The position numbers were made by a program, and so were the translations under genes. A model generated the notes under the pieces. The model was not told the origin of the DNA and searched no databases. It saw only the letters and a program-made list of their open reading frames with translations. Shown here one piece after another: positions 46,139 to 57,536 of a stretch of 64,000 bases of DNA (its first letter is position 1; each line of letters begins with the position of its first letter). The DNA comes from Mariannaea sp. PMI_226 (taxonomy: Eukaryota; Ascomycota; Sordariomycetes; Hypocreales; Nectriaceae). The DNA lies in the NCBI GenBank assembly GCA_024336345.1, contig JANFOG010000009.1, forward strand, positions 1 through 64,000, read 5' to 3'.

Positions 46139-48941
46139 TTAATCCGCCCCAATTTCGTTACCTTCCATCGCTGAGAAGGTGCCGTTGAAATCGAAAGGTT
46201 GGTTTTCCGCATCGCCGTCGTGAAGGAACGAGTCGAAGTCGAAATCGTTGAGCACATCTCCGGTTTGCATGGGGTTAGCCAACTCCATTCCTCCAAAGTC
46301 GACCTACACAGTTGTCAGTATCCGTTTTATCAAATGTCAAAACATCAGGGTAGTATACCATTGAAAAGTTATCCATAGACAGCGAGCCGTTCTGGTTCGG
46401 GTCTGGGCCGCCCTGTGGAACCACAGGAGCGGGTGGAGGAGCTGTAGTAACTGCTGGAGCAGTTACAGCTGGAGCGGCATTCGGTCCACTTGTAGCTTGT
46501 CCATTCTGGGAATTGGCGTTTTGCCCGCTCTTGAAGTTCGCGTTGGCTGGTGTAAGCGGAGTTGCCGGTGCAGCAGTTTCTTGTTCGCCAGTGTTCTCTC
46601 CAGCTGGGGTGGCACCAGCGTTGATATTCTGATTATTCTTTTTCTGGGCAGCGGCGCGCTTAGAAACTCGTCAGTTTTTCAACATTAGTTTAAAAATCAG
46701 ACAGGAACGCTTACCTTCTCCTTAGCAGCTTTACTCTCCTTCTTTTTAGGAGCGGGTTTGTTTCCCTGGTTCGGTGTAGGGGGAGCCGCAGCTGCCTGTT
46801 GGGGCGATGCAGTCGTTCGGTTGTTAGCGTTGCCGGCAGCAGCAGGAGCTGAGGGCGGTGGCATAGATCGCTGCTGAGGGGTGACTTGAGGAATTTGAGG
46901 ACTTTGTTGCATATTCTGGGGAACCATTTGACCATTAGGGCCAGGTTGCCATTGCTGGGGGTTGCCTTGGGCACCCTGAGGCTGTTGTCCTTGTTGCTGC
47001 TGTCCTTGTTGCTGGGCCGCTCTTTGGGCAGCCATCATTTGCTGCTGAGGGTTCATTGGTCCATTGAAAGGTTGTCCTGGGTGTGAGCTTGGGGGTCGCA
47101 TGCCGTTCATTTGTTGCTGGGCCATGTTGAAGTGAGGATTCATGTTCGGATCTACGTGGTTGCCCATAAAGGACATGTTATTGTTAGGAGAACCACGAGA
47201 TTGTCCGCCCTCGGGAACTGGAGATGGGACACTGGAGTTGTTCATTTGGGGAGTGCCACGCTTCATCTGGTCAGCTGGGTTAGGGGAAGCTCCTGCTCGC
47301 ATGGCCTGAGGTGAGGTGTCTGCAAACGGCTGGCCATTAGGCCCAGGAGGACCACCGGGGCCACCAGGACCTCCAGGTGCACCAGGTGTGGCACCACCAA
47401 TGGTATCTTGCTCCTGACGAGCCATCATTAGCCTCTTCTTATTCTGTTGCTCAAGCAACATCAGCTGCATTTGGTAGTCCTGGAGGGCGTGGTTGCTGCT
47501 CCCGGCGCCTTGAGGGCCATTGGGGCCGGCTCGGATACCACCCGGGCCCATGTCGTTGGGGTTATAGAATGCCGTTAGAGTGGTGCCGTCAGGGCCCTGG
47601 GCCATCATCGGAGATCCTTGGCCTTGGGGACCAGCATTGGGTAATTGCTTGTTCCCTAGAGTGGAATGATGTTGCTGGAGGGTTTGAGCATATGTGGCAA
47701 TCGACTTTTGCTGGGCAGCATGGGGTGCGTTGGCGAAGTTTTGGAACTGCTGCGCGTTCAGATTATTCGGGTTGATGCCGCTGGCAGCGAGCATCTGATG
47801 AGCTGCAGCGGTAGGGTTACCGGGCATCTGCTGACCAGGCATACCCTGACCAGGGCGACCATTTGGTACCATACCGGGCTGATTAGGGTTGAAGGGGGCC
47901 CCGTCGATACGTGGTCGCTTTGATGGCGATGGAGCATTCTCACCGGAGGCAGGAGACGATGGCCTTTCCCGGTTGGCATCCATACCAGAAGGATCTCGCT
48001 GCATCTGGTTTTGTTTAGCCTGTTGTTGGAGCATCTGCATCTGGGGACTACCAAAATAGTCAGTAACACGAATATAAACCACGATCAATCTTGTACCTGT
48101 GACAAGGGGCACTTACTTCTGGTTGTTGGCCATAGCAGCACGGGCGAGGTTGCCTTGCTTCATGTTCATGGCCATGCCGCCATTTTGCATGTTTCGCATC
48201 AACTGGAATTGTTGGGGAGTCATATCGGGGCGCATCTGTCGGAGAAGTTCCTGCTGCTGGGCCTGCTTAAGACGAGATTGTTGCTACATCAGTGTCAACG
48301 TCTCATCATCAATGCGAGGATTGACGCCACTTGGCATCATGTTGGGAATCCCACAAGCTGTTGATAGGGGGGAAGACGCGATGCAAATGGAAGGTGGCGA
48401 TGAGAGAGCGCACGAGTCTTATCAAACATACCTGGGTGTGTGCCACATATTGGTTAACAGTGCCATTGCCACCTTTGGCGCGTTGCGCGTTGTAGATTTC
48501 CCAGAAAAGACAGAACCACTCGTAAAGGAAGGAGGTGTCGGATGTTGGCATGGGCAACTTTGGCGGAGGAAGATCGTCTGGTAGCTTCGAGTCCAGGTCA
48601 TCCTTGTGGTCTGTGTCCATCGGATCGTCCCCGACGCCGTTGATAACGTTCCCATTCTCATCGCGACGGCGGTTCGCGCCCTCCTTGAGGACGTTGACCG
48701 GCTGATCGCTGTTGATCAGAGTACGAGCGCAGTCGAACATGCCATATCGGATGAAGTACTCGTAAATGTATGTGTTGAGAATGCCGCGCTGGTTGTCGTT
48801 AATCTGTTGCTGGCGAGCTGCGGCAGCGGCAGCGGCTGCAGCCTGAGGGTTGACGGCGCCATTATTCATCATGGGCATGGGGGCGCCGCCAACGGGACCG
48901 CCCATGGGGTTCATGGCGGCCATATTCACGTTTGGATTCAT
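46139..48941 (-). CDS. somA: SomA/Som1-like LisH-domain regulator (Flo8 family)
   Basis: Exons 48941-48432, 48283-48117, 48047-46715, 46658-46359 and 46303-46139 give about 824 residues. The N-terminus is Met/Asn/Pro-rich with an Ala run, then a LisH motif (GILNTYIYEYFIRYGMFDCARTLI) and FLYEWFCLFWEIYNAQR. The long remainder is Gln/Pro/Asn/Gly-rich with SPSKRPRID (nuclear localisation-like) and a conserved acidic end (NDFDFDSFLHDGD...NEIGAD). Proteins of this type act downstream of cAMP-PKA with partners such as PtaB and control adhesion, conidiation and virulence-type development in Aspergillus and Magnaporthe. Intron 1 is unusually long here (148 nt). The Gln-rich exon 3 contains collagen-like Gly-Pro repeats near 47340-47380. 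Confidence 0.88.
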
Positions 48942-51586
48942 GGCTGAGGTGTCGATGAGGAAGGAGAGGCGATGAAGCCTTAATAGTCTGTGAGGTTAGC
49001 CACTGGAGCGAGCCACCACGCGGAGCGCTGACGCTGGGCGCTGGACAGCCGGCCAACGTGGGCGTGACAGCGATCCCAGGAGGCGGGGGACGCGATCCTA
49101 AGCGCGCGGGAAGCGGCGATGGGAAGGGAATTGAGATGTTATCGATGGATGTAGTTGAGAAGGACAGCCGAGAATGGTCGAAAGCCGCAATGATTTCGAT
49201 GGTGATGTTGCGGATGGTGGAAAAGGCGATGGGCGACAAGGCGAATAGTGTCGCGATGATGGTGTGGTTGGTTGGTTTTTGGTGGAGGTGGGCGCTGGCC
49301 GCCTAGGATGGGATGGAGACGACCAACAGACGGGAAAGAGAGAGGAAGCGAGAGAGATAGGCAGGAAGGCAGATGGGGGACGGGGACGGGGACGGGGGCG
49401 TGTGCGCCTTCCTGGCTAAATTTTTTTTTTCGCTGTATCGGGGGAAAGATACTCTATTATATGAATTTGGGGGGCGACTGACAAGGTCCGAAGTAGGAGT
49501 ACCTTCGTTTGGGCACTTGACTGGTTGTGGCGTGGGTACCAAAGCCCCAGTCGCTGAGGGACCTTGCTGTGGATGTTGTGGGCGCTATGGGTGGCCTTAG
49601 TTATTACACATGAGTAGCGCTGGACTCTGGCTGACAAGATTCACGTCGGATATTTTGGAGTCGGTATGGGATAAAACGGGCTAAGGAGGCGAGGGACAGC
49701 AGAAGGAGAATTCGAACACAGTGATAATGGAATGAGGGGGAAAGTTTGGCGGAACAGAGGTTGTGTGAGGGGACGGGGGAAAACGTGGTTCGTTCTTTGG
49801 CGGTGGAGGGCTTCTTGTTCTCGTTTGATGCGATCAGATGCTCGCTCACACATTAGAACTCATCAATGCCGCCATCTTTATAAGAAGAAGTCCCCCCCTC
49901 CCGTCCCCGGTGACAGAACTCGCAGTTGCATGATGCATTTATGTGCTAGATTGCAATGAGAGGAAAATAAGACAGCTACCAAGCTGTTCGGGAGACTCTT
50001 CGACGCGACATCCTGATACGTTATGCTGACTATCCAGCGTTCTCAAGCGAACATGGTTGCGCTTCTAGAAGGCTTTCATGGTAATGGCTGCCAGAGGGTG
50101 CTAGTCCAGGAAGTTAGATGGAATCCAGGGGGGCGGAATACCCGTTTGTGCTTCTAACCAAGGCATAAGGTCAGGAGAAAGTGGGAAGACATGCAGTTAT
50201 GCGGGCAAATAAAGGCGCAATGCCGGCCGAGTTATGACCATCGAAACCAACAACCTGGCATGTAGTCGTCTCATGGCTTGACTTTGTCTTCATATTTACA
50301 TTTCAAAGTCCCTGCGCCAAAGTTGAATGATGCAAACTTTTCACATGGCATCAAATGGTGCCTTGTTGCCAATTTCGCCCAACCCACCTGATATGTATAA
50401 AGCGAGGGCTGGACACAAGTTCATAAAGCATGGCAGGAGGACGATAGTAGAGGGAAAAACGTGGAAGGGGGTTGGACGTTCGATTAGCTCTAATGCTCAG
50501 GGATCTGTCGCCCCTTCCAGTTGAGCTGAGCTTCCTCAGCCCAGGACGGCTGTCAGTGGAGGCTGACAGTGGATCGTCGCCCTAAATCTTGGGGTAGGAA
50601 CCCCATTCCAGGGATGACGGATAATGAGGCGTTCACTGGAAGCTTACACTGGACACCCGCTGAACCTAACTTAGGAAGCTGCGTGAAATTGGTGGGACAT
50701 AGTACGGTTCGGGCTGCAGGCCGCTAACTGGCAGTGTATAATGGCACTGGTGAGGCTCTGTATTCATGCTTCAGAAGAATAACAGGGGCTACGCTCAGTA
50801 CGTAAATTTCAAACCAAGCCTGCGTAATATTGAGACTGCACCAACTCATCCCTTGGCACCTGAGGCATGAATTCTACGTCCCTTGTGCCTCAGGCAGGAA
50901 TCAAACCGTCATTCTGGTCTGAGTTTCCACTTTGTCTCCCTCATAATACATTTCGGAAATATACGGCATCCGTAGGCCACTCGAGACTTGTTAATCACCT
51001 GCTTTTGAACCCGTTCTTGGCCTTGATTGGCGAGTTGCTCAATTTATCGGGTTGTTGCGAAATAAACTTGTGATTAGACCCTGATGGAACGTTGTGAGTT
51101 TTCTGGTTCACCTTTACCACTTGGTTTGTTCCAGTTCTTCCAAATGTACTAGTCATCCGGAAGATAGGAATAGTACTTTGAGTGGGATATTCGCACTTGA
51201 TATCCCTTTTGCAATTAAGGGCAATCATCTAGCAGGATTTCATGCTGGTGTTATTGCAAAGATGTCTGCCGGTGCTTCGTGCATACAACGGGTGCCGCAG
51301 TTTTTTTTCTTCTTTCTTTTCGTGCTTGAGTTACTGAATGCCTGGTTCCCATTGTAGCCATCTTTTAACTCCCGCATCGTCAGGACTAGGAGTTCCTTTG
51401 GAACAACTAGCCTGCTAGTTCTGGTAGACATTGATAGTTATGTGTGCTGATATTATAACCAGCTCATAGTAATAGGCTGGCTTCTCATCTTTGTACCATC
51501 GCTCCATCCTCGTTCTAACCCTGACCAAACGTTATAGTCACAAGGCGCTCATCGTCTTTCTCACGTTTATGTTTGAATCGTCAAGA
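48942..51586. other. SomA 5' leader/promoter and gene-free interval
   Basis: 2.6 kb. 48942-49300 is GC-rich and probably transcribed leader and promoter. 49400-51580 contains homopolymers (T9 near 49421, T8 near 51300) and no frame that looks like a protein. Confidence 0.45.
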
Positions 51587-52330
51587 TCAATCATCTTCCG
51601 GAGGTAGCTCATCATCGATATATCGTATCAGAGACACCCTCATCTCAGTGCTGTCGTTGCCTCGGAGAACATCACTGATGAAATGGGCCTCCACCTGCAT
51701 TTGTACCATTTCCAGAGCTCCCCTGATTACACCACAAAGGATGTTGGAGTACCATAGTTGATCCTGAGCTCGGCCATCATCTGGTAGCTCGACGAAGTCT
51801 GCCAAAGGATTCTCTTCGAAGACCAGTGAGAACTGATTATTGTCGCTTGTCCAATTCGTCACCTGTGGCGTAATATTAAGGAAGATTTTGAATCCCACCT
51901 AAAACCAGCGGTCAGCTTGCACCCGGGTAATCGCACAAGAGAAACTGACACGAGCAATCATATCGGCTGTCTCACGAAAGTTGGCGCATCGCTTCATGGT
52001 ATTAGACTTGGCGAGGTAGTCCTCAATAAGTCGCAGCCCAATATTATATCCCATTTTGTCCAGCTGCTTGTTCACCTCGCCATAATCGCTTTCGTAGTCT
52101 TTGCATAATTGCGCGACAATTGTACCGTATGTTAGCGTTACTAGCTCCGCGTTGACCTTGTCGATTCGAGTTCTATAGTGTCGGATTAGATCGTGTATTC
52201 ACCGGCGGTGCGCCTCGCTGCTGAGCATACTTCCAAATCCTAGAATCGCGTTAGTGTGTGTAATGCCGTCGTGTCTAATGTTAGGGTGTACTCACTCCTC
52301 GCCAACGCGAGATGCTTTGCTCGCAGACAT
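51587..52330 (-). CDS. BET3: TRAPP complex subunit BET3 (TRAPPC3), with a 9-nt micro-exon
   Basis: Exons 52330-52296, 52239-52231 (9 nt), 52172-51950 and 51898-51587 give 192 residues, the normal size. The spliced protein reads MSASKASRVGEEIWKTRIDK, then NAELVTLTYGTIVAQLC, GYNIGLRLIEDYLAKSN and VGFKIFLNITP, and ends YIDDELPPEDD. Cys77, in KRCANF, matches the Cys that is acylated in the hydrophobic channel of BET3 proteins. BET3 is a core subunit of TRAPP, the Rab1/Ypt1 exchange factor at the ER-Golgi interface. The micro-exon supplies IW and parts of Glu and Lys; without it GEEIWK is lost. It shares a 487-base divergent promoter with the U5 snRNP gene. Confidence 0.94.
52231..52239 (-). other. 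BET3: 9-nt micro-exon of BET3
   Basis: The sequence is GATTTGGAA, between a CTAG acceptor and GTATGC donor. Its phase (1 + 6 + 2) restores the conserved EEIWK motif. Confidence 0.85.
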
Positions 52331-52817
52331 GGTAATTCGGTGACAATGTCGTAGATTAGGCGAGCTGGTATTGGACTGCACGCGGCCTACCTGCTGTCTA
52401 CTGGGAGGGACGAATCCAATATGAATGCAGTAGGCTAATTCTCTACCAAAATCTGTCAAATGGGAATGGACGTTGAGAGGGGGTTGGTTTCGACGTCGAA
52501 TTGGTATGCAAGCAAGGGGAAGCAAGATATGAGCTACCTAGGTGGGAGGCTAAACCCCCTCTAACGTCACACTTAGGTTATTGGTGCACGGAGCTCTGGT
52601 GTACCGGCCGAGGAAGAACTTTCGGCCCGGTCACCAGGATTAGGCACGCTGTTGGATTCCCGTCGCGCCAAAGTTTACGGCAGCAACTCAAGTACAGACC
52701 TGCTTTGGCAAAAGAATAACATGACAGCTACAGGAAATTGACAATCCAACGACCGTGCCAGCATCTCCAGAGTCACTCTTTATACTTCACTTCCCCCCCG
52801 GGCAACAATTGCTTAAG
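52331..52817. promoter_or_regulatory. Compact divergent promoter BET3 / SNRNP40
   Basis: 487 bases between start codons, with an AGCTACCTAGGTGGG word near 52530. It must hold both promoters. Confidence 0.55.
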
Positions 52818-54061
52818 ATGTCAGCCGAAAAGCGTCCCGCCGAGGACGACCCAGGCATGTCCCAGTCGCTGGTGAAGCGACAGAATGTCAGCTCTTCGAC
52901 TGGTGCGATCGCGCGCTTGAATGCGTCAGGGAGCAATGCTCTTGTTCAGGGCGTATGTAATTATGTACGCACGCCGCAACTGCTTTTTACTGACAATGAC
53001 AGGCTCCGAGAACAAGTAGTCTGCAGGCGCCTGTCATGGAACTGTCTGGGCATTCTGGTGAGATTTTCACTGCGAAGTTCAACCCTACTGGCAACTTCAT
53101 CGCATCCGGCTCTATGGATAGATCTCTGAGTACGTTATGGACACAGTCCACTACATGAGGAACAAGAGGTAATGCTAACTCTGCCGAGTGCTGTGGAGGA
53201 CATATGGTGACTGCGAAAACTACGGAATATTGAATGGCCACAAGGGCGCCATTCTCGATTTGCAATGGTCGCGAGACTCTGAGATTCTGTACTCAGCATC
53301 GGCCGATATGCATCTTGCCAGCTGGGATTTGACTTCAGGAACCCGAATACGTCGATACATCGGACATGAGGAAATCATCAACACCTTGGATATTAGTAGG
53401 AGAGGGGAGGAAATGCTCGTCAGTGGCAGCGATGATTCTACGATTGGCATCTGGGACCCCCGATCGAAGAATGCGGTCGATTACATTCAAACAGAATTTC
53501 CCATCACAGCTATTGCATTATCGGAAGCAGGCAACGAGATCTACACAGGAGGAATCGACAACGATATTCGTGTATGGGACTTGAGGAAGAAAGCAGTCAT
53601 CTATTCTATGCTAGGACATTCGGATACTCTCATGTCTCTGAAGGTCTCCCCGGATTCGCAGTCCCTGCTCTCGTATGCCATGGACTCTACGGTGAGGACT
53701 TGGGATATCAGACCGTTCGCGCCAACCGAGCGGCATATTCGGACTTTTGATGGTGCAGCAATGGGCTTGGAGAAGAATCTCATGGGGGCCAGCTGGGATG
53801 CTGATGGCAAAAAGATTGCAGCGGCATCAGGCGACGGCACTGTGATGGTATGGTCAAGTGAGACTGGAAAACTGAACTACAAGCTCCCTGGACACAAGGG
53901 CGTGGTCAATGTGGCTGAGTTTGCCCCTGGAAAAGAACCTATTTGTAAGTTGCATTTCCGAGGTGACTGTCTTTTAATATTTTTTTTTTTTAGGCGACTG
54001 ACAATATGTAGTACTGTCAGCATCCTCCGACCGTACAATGCTTCTGGGCGAGCTGAAATGA
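52818..54061 (+). CDS. SNRNP40: U5 snRNP 40-kDa WD40 protein (SNRNP40/Spf38)
   Basis: Exons 52818-52952, 53003-53129, 53189-53944 and 54012-54061 give 355 residues, almost equal to human SNRNP40 (357). A short basic N-terminus (MSAEKRPAEDD...SLVKRQ) precedes seven WD40 repeats, with landmarks such as LSGHSGEIFTAKFNPTG, LWRTYGDCENYGILNGHKGA, DSTIGIWDPR, NDIRVWDLRKK and VMVWSSETGKL. The terminal exon (LLSASSDRTMLLGELK) closes the last blade. The protein sits in the U5 snRNP and tri-snRNP of the spliceosome in the nucleus. The last intron contains a T12 run at its 3' end before a downstream AG; the used acceptor is 54010-54011. Confidence 0.94.
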
Positions 54062-56215
54062 GTTGATTATCCGGGATACGAGTCAAAGACGGTAACTCAT
54101 GGTTGAACTTGATTTTCATGAGTTGGAGGGTGTGACTGAATTACGATCAAAGAGAGGAAGCGCTGCTGTTATGGCAGCGAGCCTAACCAATACCAAGGTA
54201 CTGTCACGGTCGAACTATTCATAAAAAAAAATGAAGTTTGATGCTGTATCGAGGCGTATCCCGAAGAATACCCCGAAATGAGGACTGTATAATTAGTACA
54301 TGCCATGATGAGCAATTATAGGGAGAAGATTGTGTGGAAGAGAGCGTGTTGTGGATGGAGATGTCTGCTACTCTCAATCAGTCCTGCTGCAGAGGTTAGT
54401 AGCACGGATGAGTACGTATACCAATTAGACATTGATGGCAGATTTGAGCTGGGGCTTCAAGCATTCATGATTTGGGACTAGTGGACGAGTTGGAGATGAG
54501 GTACCTGCTGCGTTTACTGCACTTGCTCCCTTAGGCAGATACCTTATGCAGGGAAGGCGAGAGATTAGATTGGATAGGGAATGTGCCAACTGTGAGGAAA
54601 GAAATCTCAGCCAAATCCAAGTACGATAAGCGTATAATGAGACAACATGCCAAATCCGCTTCCCCCCCCTTTCCAACGGGCATAAAAAAAAAGAAATAGA
54701 GGAGATGAACTACCTCTATCAGACTCGCTGGCGATGGTTTGGCATGGGAACGAGGTCGAGGTTGAGTTTTAGGTGTTTATTGAGCATGACGTCTGGTTGG
54801 TTGGACGAAGATCGAACATTGGAACCCGCAAACTTGGATCATCACAGACACGGGTTTGGTGACCTTTGAAAATAATGCCTCTTCCTGGTCCCATGCTCTG
54901 GGTGTCTGAAATACAAGGGGCTGCCTGGTTCAGGCTCGGTACCTGGCTGCTGGTTTTGATATGCTGGCATTAGCATCAATACAAATGGAGTAGGGTTATT
55001 TATCAAAAATAAACTGCTGATGGCAAGTTAGTCGATTGATATTCATCGTAGTCTGGTCTCCTCCACCCATTCTCGCTCCTTATTATATCCTCTACTTACG
55101 GTACTGTACACCTTTGTGTGCATGTGTAGACCGAATAAAACGTTGTACATACATAGGATAAATATAGCATATGAACTCAGCAGTAAGTAAACAAATGCGC
55201 CACATCCACATCTAAGTGGCTTGAGCTGAATCCGCCAAAGGCACGTCCCATCCCGTCTTGCCCGTGTCTCATTTTGCACGAAACGCCCATGGGTCCCTTG
55301 GGCCCAATGTGAAACCGCTATCCAGACCATGCCCCTGTCCTGCAATCGCCACACAATTCCCCTGGCAGCATGCAGCAAGCCTTGCTCCTCCTATTGATTT
55401 TTCTGGGGGTCGCTTTCCAAAGACATTGGTTTGCCAGAACGCCCACTGTCACATCTTGGACTCACAAGAGCCCGTGGTCTTCCCCTTGTGGGGCACCCCT
55501 GTTTCGAACAATTGGATGGTTCGTTGGGTTAGTATGCAGCAGCAAAGCTATATCCCTGGTTGACATCAGGTCCATTGGTTATTTGCCAACACTTTCTCGT
55601 CTGCTCGTCTCCGACTCGTTCGTTGAATGTTATTCTTTTCACTTTCTGACAGCGACGAATCGATGGTCCCAAAGGGTCTCAGGTGAACGCGTGCCCCCGC
55701 TGTCTCACTGAGAGACATTCCATTTCCATATTTGCGTGCACCTCTCTTTTCTCTCGCTGCACAGGTTGTAGCATGTCCGGCTTCCACCAAATGAATTAAC
55801 CTTGTTTTCCTTTTTTTTTTTTCTTTCTTTTTTTGATGCTGGAATCATCAACCCTTTCCTGAGTTTTGTCTCTCTTGGCTTCGACCTTGCCACTCATTTC
55901 GATTCTCTTCTTTTCCATATCTTCTGGATCTCAGCGAGATACAACCCGCCGAACGCCTGCCAATTACGATACCTTCACATCAACGCTTGATAACTTGAGC
56001 TACTTTGAGTGAGAGTGGCTATATTCACCACCACGACTATCATTGTCCCCGAAACTGCGTCTTCGGACATTACTAGGACGGAATATTATGGTTACTGTTG
56101 TTTTGCACAGGCGATACTCTTACTAAACACGCTGTGCAAAACCCGGTTCAGGCCTGTTTGACGGCTATTATCACAGCTGGTGTAGAGGCATAGGAACACT
56201 CGACAAGAAAACAAA
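54062..56215. other. 2.2-kb interval without a recognised gene
   Basis: 3' flank of SNRNP40 and upstream sequence of the membrane-protein gene. A pyrimidine-rich tract lies near 55800-55835. No protein-like frame is supported. Confidence 0.45.
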
Positions 56216-57536
56216 ATGAATGACGATCCCTCCAACATGGAACGGCTTCGCGCCGATCTCATCAGGCGAGCTCGTATTGAGAGGTACGGGGAAATCTACA
56301 TGCAACAATCACCAGAGTTACTCCCTCCTACTCCTCCCGCTACCTCCCGTCGCACTTTTCCTAGGCTCTTTCGGCGCAATCATGCATCGTCTGCCAACCG
56401 TGAGGTATATCGAATTGATATCGAAAGCCCCAAATCGCCAGAAATCGATGAACAGACAACTACCCCCTCAAGAGGATTCCAATTTCCAAATTTTCCCCGA
56501 CCATGGACCGCTAGATCCCAGAATCCGAGAAACGAGACCGAAACCCTTCCTGAGATGACCCAATTCAACCGACCATTCACGGCACCTGCTTCATCAGCAG
56601 CTGCACCACCAAGGGCTCATTATCAAACCATGAACGAGCTGCCCAGTAACACCGATATGGATGTACCAAATGTATCTGCTGGCACCGAGCTCTCAACACG
56701 CACCAGGAGAACGAGTGGTAGTAGCCGCCGTGAGCAACAACGTCGCTCTGCACGACATCCTAAACGTTTTGTGTTTTGCTTCCCATGGATTCGGTCGAGG
56801 AAAGTCCGGAGACAGGCTATCGCTTGCTTAATATCTGGTTTGATTCTCATTCTGCTCGTTGCTGTCTGTAGGTGACCCCTCCCACGCACTCGCTGAAAAG
56901 CAATATCATACTAAACATGTCTGTTTAGATCTCGGCCTCGCAATGACAAAGAAGGTTCAGACCAGCGAAATGACAATTATGTTGGTTCTCGTGATTCTCT
57001 TTGCTACTTTGTTCTTTTTCCACGGTCTTATCCGATTATGCATGACTCTTGTGAAGTCAAGTCGGCAGGCAGCAGATCGGCAAAATTTACCGAGTTATGG
57101 TCCTCGAGGATATGCAGTACCGCCCCAGCCGATTCCTGTTGTTCTTGCAAGAGACGAGGAGGCTGCTGGAGTAGAGAGCGAAGCAACAAAATCCCAACCT
57201 CCAGCGTATGGACTTTGGCGGGAGAGCGTTGTAAGTAGCCATCCTCGTGACCCACAGAGGATGATGACCTTTCCTAACTCATCTTGATAGCGAGTTGACC
57301 CTAATCGCCTATTCTGGCAACGCAACGAGTCTGTTTCCGATGTTCAGCCACGGCGACTAAGCCGAATAGGGCCACGTCCACCCTCATACGCATCTGACGA
57401 TGGCGTATCTTACGTGATGGATGCAACACCTAGATCCACGGTACCGACGACTGATGTCCCTCTTCCAACACATCCTTCGGAAGCAGGGCGAGTAGCTCAA
57501 TTTCAAAGATCAGACAGCTGGCGTCAATTGGGTTAA
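56216..57536 (+). CDS. Two-helix membrane protein of unknown function
   Basis: Exons 56216-56867, 56929-57230 and 57291-57536 give about 399 residues. Residues 1-190 are Pro/Ser/Arg-rich and disordered. A basic stretch (HPKRFVFCFPWIRSRKVRRQ) precedes a transmembrane helix (ACLISGLILILLVAVYLGLAM, about 204-224, spanning intron 1). A second helix follows (TIMLVLVILFATLFFFHGLI, about 236-256), then a Pro-rich cytosolic tail with PPAYGLWRESV and RPPSYASDD, which resemble PPxY-type WW-domain ligands. The hairpin topology would leave both termini on the same side. I know this architecture as a conserved fungal hypothetical protein; the PPxY-like motifs suggest an adaptor for a HECT ubiquitin ligase, but this is inference. 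Confidence 0.75.

Noticed and set aside
48284..48357. Extra SomA exon using the acceptor at 48358
   Set aside because: It is out of phase with exon 1 and has an in-frame TAG before the next exon. Stop-codon RNA editing was considered but does not fix the phase.
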